Shown in pieces: positions 35,007 through 43,512 of a DNA stretch of 64,000 nucleotides. Under the pieces are notes generated by a model. The model was not told where the DNA came from and ran no database searches. It saw only the letters and a list, made by a program, of their open reading frames with translations. Made by a program: the position numbers and the translations under genes. Positions within the stretch are counted from its first letter, which is position 1. Every line of letters begins with the position of its first letter. Source of the DNA: Nocardia transvalensis NBRC 15921 (GTDB taxonomy: Bacteria > Actinomycetota > Actinomycetes > Mycobacteriales > Mycobacteriaceae); NCBI RefSeq assembly GCF_000308875.1, contig NZ_BAGL01000032.1, positions 62,001 to 126,000 of the forward strand, read 5' to 3'.

Positions 35007-36275
35007 ATGACTGCTCCCACTGCCACCGGCCAGGACACCGTCCGCGCGGTGGTGCACGACGCGGCGCGCCGCGCTCGGGTGGCGTCGCGAACGCTCGCCC
35101 AGCTCACCACCGAACAGAAGAACACCGCGCTGCACGCCGCCGCCGACGCGCTGCTGGCCGCCAAGGACCGCGTCCTCGACGCCAACGTCGAGGACATCGA
35201 GACGGCCAGGGCCGCCGGCACCGCCGACTCGCTGCTGGATCGGCTGCGCCTGACGGAGGCCCGCGTCGAGGGGATCGCCTCCGGGCTGCGCCAGGTCGCG
35301 GGCCTGCCGGATCCGGTGGGTGTCGTGGTGCGGGGCTCGACGCTGCCGAACGGTCTGGAGATCCGCCAGGTCCGGGTGCCGCTGGGTGTGGTCGGGATGG
35401 TCTACGAGGCGCGGCCGAACGTCACGGTCGACGCGTTCGGCCTGGCGCTCAAGTCGGGGAACGCGGCGCTGCTGCGCGGCTCCTCCTCGGCGGCTCACTC
35501 CAATGCGGCGCTGGTCGCCGTGCTGCGGGAAGCGCTTGCGGCACAAGGGCTTCCCGAGGATTCGGTACAGCTGCTGCCCAGCGAGGACCGCTCCAGCGTC
35601 ACCCATCTGATCCAGGCGCGCGGCCTGGTGGACGTGGTGATCCCGCGCGGCGGCGCCGGGCTCATCAACGCCGTCGTCCGCGACGCGCAGGTCCCGACGA
35701 TCGAGACCGGCACCGGCAACTGCCACGTCTACGTGCACTCCGCCGCCGACCTGGACATGGCCGAGGCGATCCTGCTCAACGCCAAGACCCGCCGCCCCAG
35801 CGTGTGCAACGCCGCCGAGACCGTCCTCATCGACGACGCCATCGCCACCACTGCGGTGCCGCGGTTGCTCGAGGCGCTCGAGCGGCACGGCGTCACCGTG
35901 CACGGCGACCTGCCGGGCCTGATCCCCGCGAACGACCAGGACTGGGGCGAGGAGTACCTGACCCTGGACATCGCGCTGAAGATCGTCGCCGATCTGGACG
36001 CCGCGGTCGAGCACATCAACACCTGGGGCACCGGCCACACCGAGGCCATCGTCACCGCCGACCTGAGCGCCGCCCGCGAGTTCAGCGGCCGCGTCGACGC
36101 GGCCGCTGTCATGGTCAACGCCTCCACGGCCTTCACCGACGGCGAGCAGTTCGGCTTCGGCGCCGAAATCGGCATCTCGACCCAGAAGCTCCACGCCCGC
36201 GGACCCATGGGCCTACCCGAGCTGACCTCCACGAAGTGGATCGTCTGGGGCGACGGGCAGATCCGCCCCTCCTGA
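35007..36275 (+). CDS. proA: glutamate-5-semialdehyde dehydrogenase (gamma-glutamyl phosphate reductase)
   Basis: 422 aa, ATG start. It has the ALDH fold with the catalytic cysteine in [14 protein letters not shown], the substrate region [27 protein letters not shown] segment (split here at MVYEARPNV and [11 protein letters not shown]), and [13 protein letters not shown]. It reduces gamma-glutamyl phosphate to glutamate semialdehyde, the second step of proline synthesis. proB is not adjacent in this window. Single gene upstream of a Pro-rich membrane protein. Confidence 0.97.
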   Translation: MTAPTATGQDTVRAVVHDAARRARVASRTLAQLTTEQKNTALHAAADALLAAKDRVLDANVEDIETARAAGTADSLLDRLRLTEARVEGIASGLRQVAGLPDPVGVVVRGSTLPNGLEIRQVRVPLGVVGMVYEARPNVTVDAFGLALKSGNAALLRGSSSAAHSNAALVAVLREALAAQGLPEDSVQLLPSEDRSSVTHLIQARGLVDVVIPRGGAGLINAVVRDAQVPTIETGTGNCHVYVHSAADLDMAEAILLNAKTRRPSVCNAAETVLIDDAIATTAVPRLLEALERHGVTVHGDLPGLIPANDQDWGEEYLTLDIALKIVADLDAAVEHINTWGTGHTEAIVTADLSAAREFSGRVDAAAVMVNASTAFTDGEQFGFGAEIGISTQKLHARGPMGLPELTSTKWIVWGDGQIRPS

Positions 36276-36499
36276 TCCCGCTGCCTGCCTGATTCCGGCG
36301 CGCTCGGGTTGCCCGCCGGACACCTGCCCGACTGCTCGCGCCCTATGAGCACCACGTGATGGTCGATGATGTACGGGGTTATCCGTGTCGGCGCTGGGCA
36401 GCGAATCGGTGAGGTTCGCTCTACGGTTCCGGTGGGCAGTAGATGATGAGGGTTCGCGGCACCCGCGGCGGCGGGCGGCGAACGAGCAGAGAGAAAACG

Positions 36500-37753
36500 A
36501 TGACTGACGATCGGCAGTGGTGGGATTCGCCGCCCCCGGCCCCGCCCACCCAGCAGTACCCCCAGGAACCTCCGGGCGCTCAGCCCCAATACCCAGGCCA
36601 CCCCAACCCCGAAGCGGGCCAGCAGCATCCGAACCCCCAAGCCGGACAGCCGTTTCCGGGCCAGCCACATTCAGGCTCCGACACCGGCCACCCGTACCCG
36701 GGCCAGCAGAACCACGGCGCGGATGCCGGACAGCCGCTTCCCGCTCAGCCGCATTCGGGTTCCGATCCGGGTCAGCCGTATGTGGGCCAGCAGGGCCCGG
36801 GCGTGGCTCCGGGGCAGCCGTTTTCAGCTCAGCCGCATTCGGGCTCTGATCCGGGTCAGCCCTATGCGGGCCAGCAGAATCTGGGTGTGGGTGGCGGGCA
36901 GCCGTTTCCTGGTCAGCAGCCTTCAGGCCCCGAAGTAGGCCAGCCCTATGTGGGGCAGCCGTATCCCGGGCAGCCCTATCCGGGTGCCGGGGCCGGGCAG
37001 CCGTATGCGGGTCAGGGTTACCCCCTGGGGCAGCCTCAGTACCCCTACCCGGGCGGTTACGGTCAACCGCCCAAGCGCGGCAACAACGGGCTGATGATCG
37101 GTCTGCTCGTCGTGGGCGTGGTCGCCGTGCTGGCGATCGTGGGTGTCGTGGCGTTCGCGGTGAATCGCGGATCCTCCTCCGACGAAGCGGGCTCTACGAC
37201 CAGCACCAGTTCCACGTCGCGCTACACCGGGGCCCAAACCCCCGCACCGGTCGTCCCGGGATTCCGCACGGTGGCCGCCCAGACCGCCGGCTTCGCCTAC
37301 GACGTCCCCGGCACCTGGAGCGTCGGTGCGGCGAGCACCTTCCGAATCGCCGGCACCGCAACAGCTTCCGACGGCGACGACTACTGCCCCGGTTCCGCCT
37401 ACCGCACGGTCAGCTTCGTCTCCCCGTCATCCGCCTCCGACCTCGGCGACGCGGCCCGCACCGTGGCGATGTCCGCCGCCCGCAGCGGTTACAGCAACTC
37501 CACCGACGCCACCGCCTCCTCCCCGACCTCGCTCACCGCGAAGGGCGTGACCGGCAAGTCCGTCCAGGTCACCGGCTCCTGGCGCCCTTCCCGCTCCGGC
37601 TGCACCACCACGACCTACTCCATCTACGCCTTCGCCTTCACCCTCTCGAACGGTTCCACCCAGGTCCTAGGCATAGTCGCCGACACCGGAACCACCGGCG
37701 AACTCACCCCCTCCGTAGCCGCCCAAATCCTAGGCAGCGTCCGCCCCCTCTGA
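36500..37753 (+). CDS. Pro/Gly/Gln-rich repeat membrane protein with extracytoplasmic domain
   Basis: 417 aa from the ATG at 36500. Residues 1-190 are Pro/Gly/Gln-rich with repeated blocks (HSGSDPGQPY appears twice and a variant once; many GQPY and GQPF units). One transmembrane helix lies at 197-221 (GLMIGLLVVGVVAVLAIVG). A Ser/Thr linker and a roughly 170-residue C-terminal domain follow, predicted outside, with possible cysteines in DDYCPGS and SGCTTTT. This topology is common among actinobacterial envelope proteins of unknown function. The 224 nt upstream to proA contain no clear gene. Confidence 0.85.
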   Translation: MTDDRQWWDSPPPAPPTQQYPQEPPGAQPQYPGHPNPEAGQQHPNPQAGQPFPGQPHSGSDTGHPYPGQQNHGADAGQPLPAQPHSGSDPGQPYVGQQGPGVAPGQPFSAQPHSGSDPGQPYAGQQNLGVGGGQPFPGQQPSGPEVGQPYVGQPYPGQPYPGAGAGQPYAGQGYPLGQPQYPYPGGYGQPPKRGNNGLMIGLLVVGVVAVLAIVGVVAFAVNRGSSSDEAGSTTSTSSTSRYTGAQTPAPVVPGFRTVAAQTAGFAYDVPGTWSVGAASTFRIAGTATASDGDDYCPGSAYRTVSFVSPSSASDLGDAARTVAMSAARSGYSNSTDATASSPTSLTAKGVTGKSVQVTGSWRPSRSGCTTTTYSIYAFAFTLSNGSTQVLGIVADTGTTGELTPSVAAQILGSVRPL

Positions 37754-37767
37754 CCCCCCGCGGGCGC

Positions 37768-38054
37768 TCACCCCTTGCGCCCGCTGTCCGGCCGCAGCCG
37801 CCCCGAATCCACCAACGTCCGATACGCGCCCCTTTACGCGCGCAGTCCTCGCGTCCGCACGAGCGATGCTGCTGCATTACCTTGTGTGCTCGAGCCGGGG
37901 TGAACCGGCGAGGCGGGGCAGCATGCGTCCACACCACGGAGTCCGGGGCCCGGGACGACGTTCGGTCGTCGTCGACGCCGAGTTCATCGCGCACCAGTAA
38001 CGCGACCACGCCCGAGAAGCTCACGATGAGGGCTGTGAGGAACGACCAGACCAT
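37768..38054 (-). pseudogene. small membrane protein interrupted by a frameshift
   Basis: From the ATG at 38054 the frame gives one transmembrane segment (MVWSFLTALIVSFSGVVALLV), then RFTPARAHKVMQQHRSCGREDCARKG. It then loses sense. Shifting by one base within 37825-37834 restores AYRTLVDSGRLRPDSGRKG and a stop at 37768, which fits a family of small Nocardia proteins I recall (HRxC...CARK...YRTLVD.GR..PD). The gene starts 9 nt after the stop of the small gene at 38063-38335. Sequencing error in the C/G run or true decay are both possible. Confidence 0.6.
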
Positions 38055-38062
38055 AGTGGTGA

Positions 38063-38335
38063 TCACATCTCCCCGACCTGGTGTGGACAAGACGACCAAC
38101 GAGCGAAACTCAGTCGCGGCGAAGCTGTTTCGATGTCGACGATGCACATCAGCGCGTGCAGCTGGATGACGTCGAGATGGATCGGCGACGGCAGGATCAC
38201 CGCATCGACGTCGGCAGCACGCACTTGGTCGGTCAGCGGAAGCACCGAGGGCCCAGGCCGATGCAGACGATAACCGAGCCTCCGTGCGAGTCTCGCTACT
38301 CTGGCATCCTCCAATTCCGACCACGTATTGCGCAC
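38063..38335 (-). CDS. small conserved-type protein, upstream partner of the frameshifted membrane protein
   Basis: 90 aa from a GTG at 38335 with CGGAGG just upstream, though closely spaced; the frame is open further back. It contains ARLARRLGYRLHRPG, PLTDQVRAADVDAVILPSP and a C-terminal IETASPRLSFARW, a pattern I recall from short Nocardia proteins near XRE-type regulators. There is no enzymatic motif. The two small genes form a short minus-strand unit divergent from the broken regulator, whose first visible codons abut this start. Confidence 0.55.
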   Translation of the reverse strand: MRNTWSELEDARVARLARRLGYRLHRPGPSVLPLTDQVRAADVDAVILPSPIHLDVIQLHALMCIVDIETASPRLSFARWSSCPHQVGEM

Positions 38336-39524
38336 GGCCTCCGACTGGGTTACGGCTATCGATCGGTGGGACGGTGGCTCGCCGGTGAGCAGCCGAATTC
38401 GCCTGCGCCGGAACTGATCGCGGATGTCATGGCGGAGGCGCCCGGACGCAGAGTCAGCCCCGAGGATTGCGGGATGTCCGGCGGCGCGGATCCGGCGGAG
38501 CGATGTGGAGCGCAGGCGCTTCCTGCTCGGCACTTCGTACGCCGTAGCGGTCTACTCGGCAGCATCGATGCGGTGGTTGACGCTGCCAGGACCGGAGCAT
38601 CCGGTGTCAGCGGGGACACGGCACGTAGGTCGGGGCGATGTCGACACACTTCGTGCCATGACGACCGCGTTCCGCGATCTGGACAACAAGATGGGTGGTG
38701 GGCGAGTGCGGCTGACGATCGTCCAGTACCTGCACAACTCGGTCGCGCCGCTGCTGCGCGGCAGTTATGCCGAGGCCGTCGGCCGGCAGTTGTTCGCTGC
38801 TACTGCGGAACTGACGAAACTCGCCGGGTGGGCAGCATACGACCAGGAGGAGCACGGGCTTGCCCAGCGGTATCTGATCCAGGCATTGCGGCTGGCTCGC
38901 GCGGCCGGTGACCCGGGCCTCGGGGCCGAGATCCTCGCTGCTGTGAGTCACCAGGCCACCTATGTCGGCCGCCCCGGTGATGCGGTCGATCTTGCTCGTG
39001 CGGCTCGGATTTCGGCACGCAGCGCGGATCTGGGAGCGTTGGAGTCCGCATGCCATTTGGTCGAGGCGCACGGCCACGCAGCCCGCCGGGACAAAGCGTC
39101 CTGTGCGGTGTCGCTGAATGCCGCGAAGCGAGCATTTGCCCGGGCCGAAGCCTCCGATCGGCCGGCATGGCCGGCATATTTCGACAGCGCCTACATGTCG
39201 GCCAAGGTCGCACATTGCTTCCGGGACCTGGGCGACGACGTGCGCACCGCTCGCTTCGCGGAGCAGTCCCTCGATATGTCCGACGGCTACTCGCGCGGCC
39301 GGGCATTCAATTTGACGCTGCTAGCGGCTACGCGAGCATCCGAAGATCCGATCGAGGCGGTGCGTGTCGGGCGACAAGCTCTCGACCTCGTCGCAAGTCT
39401 GTCCTCGCGGCGCAGTTACGCGTATCTCCGGGATCTCAGACGACGGCTCGACCGCCACGTGGATATTCCGGAAGTCGCCGACTTCCGGCAACAGGGGCGC
39501 GTGCTGTCTACGCGTCGAGACTGA
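38336..39524 (+). pseudogene. broken XRE/TPR-type transcriptional regulator
   Basis: The stretch GYGYRSVGRWLAGEQP...ELIADVMAEAPGRRVSPEDCGM (38345-38480) is the end of a DNA-binding domain in one frame. From about 38490 the sequence RRSDVERRRFLLGTSYAVAVYS and a long TPR-like helical region (to 39524) continue in another frame. The DNA-binding part also lacks its N-terminus, and the segment between the halves is shorter than I expect for this family, so a deletion with frameshift is likelier than one base error. The C-terminal part alone, from an ATG at 38424, would be 366 aa without its DNA-binding domain. The end overlaps the Nudix gene by 17 nt. Confidence 0.6.
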
Positions 39525-40044
39525 GGGCACGGTAGAGGCCGACAACCGTTGCGGCACCGATGATCTCACCGCTGTCGATCATCGCGACCGCCGCGTCGAG
39601 CGGAACCCACCGGATCTCCTCGGCCTCGTTGACGTCGGGCGCGGTGTCGGTGAGATCAGCACCGCGTGCGAGATAGATCTCCTGAGGTTGGTCGAGACTC
39701 CCGATCGATGGCTGGTAGGTGACGAGGTGCTCCATCGACCGTGGTCGCCATCCGGTTTCCTCCTCCACCTCTCGCGCTGCGGCGGCAGCCACGTCCTCGG
39801 CGTGGTCGACGTATCCGCCGGGAAGCTCCCATACCCATTTGTCGATGATGAACCGATGCCGGTACATCAGTAGTGCCTCGCGGTTCTCGTTGAGCACCAG
39901 CGTCATCGCACAGCGCGGCATCCGAGCGACGTATTGGGTGAACTTCACGCCATCGGGCAGTTCGACGTCGACCGTCGACAGCCGGATGTGGCGGTTCTCG
40001 TCGATCAGATGCTCGCCGTGGATCTTCCACTGGGTGGGCTTCAC
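39508..40044 (-). CDS. Nudix hydrolase
   Basis: 178 aa. The complete Nudix box reads GGYVDHAEDVAAAAAREVEEETGW and fits G-x5-E-x7-REUxEExGU. The flanking layout (VLNENREALLMYRHRFIIDKWVWELPGG before, IYLARGADLTDTAPDVNEAEEIRWVPL after) is that of ADP-ribose pyrophosphatase-type Nudix enzymes. It is probably cytoplasmic and cleaves a nucleoside diphosphate sugar. Convergent with the broken regulator and divergent from the GNAT gene. Confidence 0.92.
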   Translation of the reverse strand: MKPTQWKIHGEHLIDENRHIRLSTVDVELPDGVKFTQYVARMPRCAMTLVLNENREALLMYRHRFIIDKWVWELPGGYVDHAEDVAAAAAREVEEETGWRPRSMEHLVTYQPSIGSLDQPQEIYLARGADLTDTAPDVNEAEEIRWVPLDAAVAMIDSGEIIGAATVVGLYRALSLDA

Positions 40045-40157
40045 ATCACGACCGTATCGCGCTCCGACGGGGACGAGATCGCGGAAGCCCGACTATGTGG
40101 CGGTCGTCGGGTCGACTTGTTGGGCCGCCGCGGTCGCAAAGCTGCCAGTATTGATAC

Positions 40158-40733
40158 GTGCCCGCTGCCCCGGAGTTCACGCACTACAACGCCCGCGAAG
40201 CTCGCGACCTCCGCTTGATGGTGGAGGACATCTATCGCCGGTCGTATGTGGAGGCGATTGCCTCCGGCGACCTGTTCGATTCGCCGGACGAATTCATGGC
40301 GCGATTCGATGCTTACACCGATCCGGCACGGTCGCGGGGGTTCGAGTTGGTGGTGGCGCGGATCGAGGGGGAGCCTGCGGGGCAGACGTGGGGGTGGCCG
40401 TTGCTTCCGAATGCGGCGTGGTGGCGGAATCTCGAACTCGAGGAGGGGGATCGTGGCGAGTTCACGGCGGAGACCGGGGTCCGGACCTTCGCGTTGAGCG
40501 AGATCATGGTCTGTCAGGAATATGCCGGGCGCGGCGTGGCCCATGCGCTGCACGACGAATTGCTCGGTGGGCGGTCCGAGCGGCGTGCGACGCTGCTGGT
40601 CGAGGCGGACAACACTCGCGCGTACAGGGCGTACCGGAAATGGGGGTGGCGTCGCGTCGGCCACCTCCGGCCCGGCTGGCCCGAAGCGCCTCGGCTGGAT
40701 GTGCTGGTGCGGGAGCTGCCGTTGAGTGGTTAG
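40158..40733 (+). CDS. GNAT-family N-acetyltransferase
   Basis: 191 aa, GTG start. The acetyl-CoA-binding segment is ALSEIMVCQEYAGRGVAHALHDELL (Q/RxxGxG/A-like YAGRGVA), followed by ATLLVEADNTRAYRAYRKWGWRRVG typical of motif B. N-terminal region FTHYNAREARDLRLMVEDIY. The acceptor substrate is unknown. It stands alone between the Nudix and MoxR genes. Confidence 0.88.
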   Translation: MPAAPEFTHYNAREARDLRLMVEDIYRRSYVEAIASGDLFDSPDEFMARFDAYTDPARSRGFELVVARIEGEPAGQTWGWPLLPNAAWWRNLELEEGDRGEFTAETGVRTFALSEIMVCQEYAGRGVAHALHDELLGGRSERRATLLVEADNTRAYRAYRKWGWRRVGHLRPGWPEAPRLDVLVRELPLSG

Positions 40734-40884
40734 CCGCCGTTCCCTGGGGCCGTCGCCGAGTGTGGTTCGCAACACCCTGTATCTGACCAGGACGTGGGTG
40801 TGTACCGTCGGATGAGGACGTCTATACGGTGCATACCGGGCGTGACCGTGGCCCTCGGGCCGGCTCCGGAGGAGGACCGCAACA

Positions 40885-41766
40885 GTGCAGGACGCAGTGC
40901 ACGAACCGATCTTCGGCTCGGTCGACGACGTGATCGAGCGGCTGGCCCAGACCGGCTACCTGGCCGACAAGGGGACCGCGACCTCGGTGTTCCTCGCCGA
41001 CCGACTGGGTAAGCCGCTGCTGATCGAGGGCCCCGCCGGTGTCGGCAAGACCGAGCTGGCGCGGGCGGTCTCGCAGGTCGCCGGGGATGATGCCGAGCTG
41101 GTCCGGTTGCAGTGCTACGAGGGCATCGACGAGGCGCGGGCGCTGTACGAGTGGAACCACGCCAAGCAGATCCTGCGCATCCAGGCCTCCAGCGAGAACG
41201 GCTGGGAGGAAACGAAATCCGACGTCTTCAGCGAGGAATTCCTGCTGTCGCGGCCGCTGCTCACCGCCATCCGGCGCAAGGACCCGACGGTGCTGCTGAT
41301 CGATGAGGCCGACAAGGCCGACGTCGAGATCGAGGGCCTGATGCTCGAGGTGCTCAGCGATTTCGCCGTGACCGTGCCCGAGCTGGGGACCATCGCCGCG
41401 GTCCGTCGCCCGTTCACGGTGCTCACCTCCAACGCCACCCGAGAACTCTCCGAGGCGCTCAAGCGTCGCTGCCTCTACCTGCACATCGACTTCCCGGACG
41501 AGGAGCTGGAACGCCGCATCCTGGCCAGCCGGGTGCCGGAGCTGAGGCCCGCCGTCGCGGCGCAGCTGGTGCGGGTGGTGCACGTGCTGCGCGGTATGCA
41601 GCTCAAGAAGCTGCCGTCGGTCGCGGAATCCATCGACTGGGGGCGGACGCTGCTGGCGCTGGGGTTGAAGGACCTCGACGACAAGACCGTGCGCGCGACC
41701 CTCGGCGTCGTCCTCAAGCACCAGAGCGACCACCAGCGCGCGCTGGCCGAATTGAAACTGGCCTGA
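40885..41766 (+). CDS. MoxR-type AAA+ ATPase
   Basis: 293 aa, GTG start with GGAGGAGGA at 40868-40876. Walker A is EGPAGVGKTELARA, Walker B VLLIDEADKADVEIE, sensor 1 TVLTSNATRELSEALKRRCLY. The close pairing with a VWA/CoxE-like partner (3 nt gap) matches the MoxR/VWA chaperone modules that insert cofactors or remodel target complexes. The substrate complex is not evident; asnB follows but a link is not established. Confidence 0.94.
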   Translation: MQDAVHEPIFGSVDDVIERLAQTGYLADKGTATSVFLADRLGKPLLIEGPAGVGKTELARAVSQVAGDDAELVRLQCYEGIDEARALYEWNHAKQILRIQASSENGWEETKSDVFSEEFLLSRPLLTAIRRKDPTVLLIDEADKADVEIEGLMLEVLSDFAVTVPELGTIAAVRRPFTVLTSNATRELSEALKRRCLYLHIDFPDEELERRILASRVPELRPAVAAQLVRVVHVLRGMQLKKLPSVAESIDWGRTLLALGLKDLDDKTVRATLGVVLKHQSDHQRALAELKLA

Positions 41767-41769
41767 CCC

Positions 41770-43389
41770 GTGTCCGGCAAGAGCGGGTCCACCTCCGGCG
41801 ATGCGGGGCGGTTTTGGCCGGGGTCTGTCGTGGGTTCCCGGCCGAAAGCGCGCCGGGAAAATGGTGGGGGCGACGGTCGCGGGAATAGTAAGGGGAGCGA
41901 CGGTCGCGGGATTGGCAAGGGGAGCGACGGTCGCGGGGGAGACGGTGCGGGTGGGGACGGCAGGGTGGGTCCCGATGGGTGGGGTGGGGAATCGCTTGCG
42001 CCGGAGGGGTTTCCGGGGCATCTTGTCGGGTTCGTAGAAGCGTTGCGTGGCAGGGGGATTCCCGTTGGCCCTTCCGAAACCGTGGATGCGGGAAAGGTTC
42101 TCACGGTTCTGGATCTGATGGACCGGGAGATGCTGCGTGAGGGGCTGTCCTGTGCGCTGGTGCGCCGCGCCTCGCAGCGGCCCACGTTCGACGGCCTGTT
42201 CGACCTCTGGTTCCCCGCGGCGCTCGGCGAGCGCGCGGGCGCGGAGGAGGTCGAGATCCCGCGTAAGCCGGATGGTGAGGTCGACATCATCGAACTGCGA
42301 AAGATGCTGGCGGAGTTGCTACTCGCGGATCCGTCGGGCGATCGCGAGCGGCAGTTGCAGGCGCTGGCCGCGCAGATGGTCGAGCAGATGGGCCAGTACC
42401 GATCCGCGAACGGCCCGTCGTTCTCGGCGTACCAGACCCTCAAGGACCTTCAACCCGAACTGCTGGTGAGCAAGCTGCTCGCGGGACTTGCCGCCGGAAT
42501 GGACGATTCGGACTTCGACACCGAGGTCGCCCGGCGAACCGCCCGGCAGCGCATCAAGGACTTCCGCGGCACGGTCGAGGCCGAGACCCGCCGCCGCGTC
42601 GCCGAACGCATCGGCCGCGAGCGCGTCGCCACCTACGGCGTGCAGCGCCAGGCCGAGGACGCCGACTTCCTGCGCATCTCGGAGAACGAGCTGGCCGAAC
42701 TGCGGCGCAGCAGCCAGCGACTCGCGCGGGTACTGGCCTCGCGGCTGGCCGCACGCCGCCGCCGGGCCCGCCGCGGCGAGATCGATCTGCGCAAGACGCT
42801 GCGCAAATCGATGTCGACCGGCGGTGTGCCGATCAAGCTGGCGGCCCGCAAACCACGGCCCGGACGCCCGGATCTCGTTCTGCTGTGCGATATCTCGGGC
42901 TCGGTCGCCGGATTCTCCAGTTTCACCATGCTGCTGGTGAACGCGTTGCGCGAGCAGTTCTCGCGGGTGCGGATCTTCGCGTTCGTCGATCGCGTCGACG
43001 AGGTCACCCACCTGTTCGACCAGGTGACCCCGCTGGACCAGGTGACCCGGCGCATCTTCACGGAGGCCCGGGTAGTCGGCATCGAGGGGCACTCGGACTA
43101 CGGATCGGCCCTGCGGGGTTTCGCCGAGGACTTTCCCGACGCCGTCACCAGCCGCACGTCGATGCTGATTCTCGGCGACGCCCGCACCAACTATCGCGAC
43201 CCGGCCCTGAATACGCTCGCCGAGCTGGCTCAGGTAGCCAAGCACGCGTACTGGCTCAACCCCGAGGCGGAGAAGCTCTGGGGGACAGGGGATTCCGCCG
43301 CCGAGCGGTACGCCGAGATCGTCGAGATGCACGAATGCCGCTCCGCGCGGCAACTCACCTCCGTCGTGAGCCGGCTGCTGCCCATCTAG
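41770..43389 (+). CDS. VWA domain (CoxE-like) protein, partner of MoxR
   Basis: 539 aa from a GTG 3 nt after the moxR stop. The conserved protein begins at LVGFVEALRGRGIPVGPSETVDAGKV (about residue 87). The VWA domain has the MIDAS motif DISGSVAGF near residue 378 and the later ILGDARTNY. The first ~85 residues are Gly/Asp/Arg/Ser-rich and encoded by repeat copy E and its 27-bp array (GSDGRG repeats), so they are probably not part of the ancestral protein. With MoxR it should form a chaperone pair acting on an unknown metalloenzyme or complex. Confidence 0.9.
   Translation: MSGKSGSTSGDAGRFWPGSVVGSRPKARRENGGGDGRGNSKGSDGRGIGKGSDGRGGDGAGGDGRVGPDGWGGESLAPEGFPGHLVGFVEALRGRGIPVGPSETVDAGKVLTVLDLMDREMLREGLSCALVRRASQRPTFDGLFDLWFPAALGERAGAEEVEIPRKPDGEVDIIELRKMLAELLLADPSGDRERQLQALAAQMVEQMGQYRSANGPSFSAYQTLKDLQPELLVSKLLAGLAAGMDDSDFDTEVARRTARQRIKDFRGTVEAETRRRVAERIGRERVATYGVQRQAEDADFLRISENELAELRRSSQRLARVLASRLAARRRRARRGEIDLRKTLRKSMSTGGVPIKLAARKPRPGRPDLVLLCDISGSVAGFSSFTMLLVNALREQFSRVRIFAFVDRVDEVTHLFDQVTPLDQVTRRIFTEARVVGIEGHSDYGSALRGFAEDFPDAVTSRTSMLILGDARTNYRDPALNTLAELAQVAKHAYWLNPEAEKLWGTGDSAAERYAEIVEMHECRSARQLTSVVSRLLPI
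41805..41945. repeat. dispersed repeat copy E inside the VWA gene 5' end, 27-bp tandem array
   Basis: The left arm GGGGCGGTTTTGGCCGG (41805-41821) and right arm CCGGCCGAAAGCGCGCCGG (41838-41856) are a diverged core pair 39 nt after the moxR stop. A 27-bp array follows with units starting at 41870, 41897 and 41924, each opening GCGACGGTCGCGGG. The 27-bp period preserves the reading frame of the VWA gene. Confidence 0.8.
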
Positions 43390-43512
43390 TCCCTTCGAGG
43401 GCAACCGAAGGGCAATTCGGACGTTTCACCCACCCCCTGGCGAGTGGCATATGCCCCGTGTTACAACGAAATTACGGGTATTTGCATTCGCTAACTAACT
43501 GGAGGGCGTGAG

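Noticed and set aside
37882..38169. 95-codon plus-strand frame in the 37.75-38.06 kb gap
   Set aside because: Product has no protein-like pattern, and the minus strand carries recognisable small genes there.
38081..38335. Plus-strand extension of the broken regulator upstream of 38336
   Set aside because: The translated residues do not resemble the family's N-terminus and overlap a better minus-strand gene.
43440..43512. CCCGT...ACGGG short inverted repeat before asnB as an operator
   Set aside because: Only 5 bp of symmetry over a long spacer; too weak to support.
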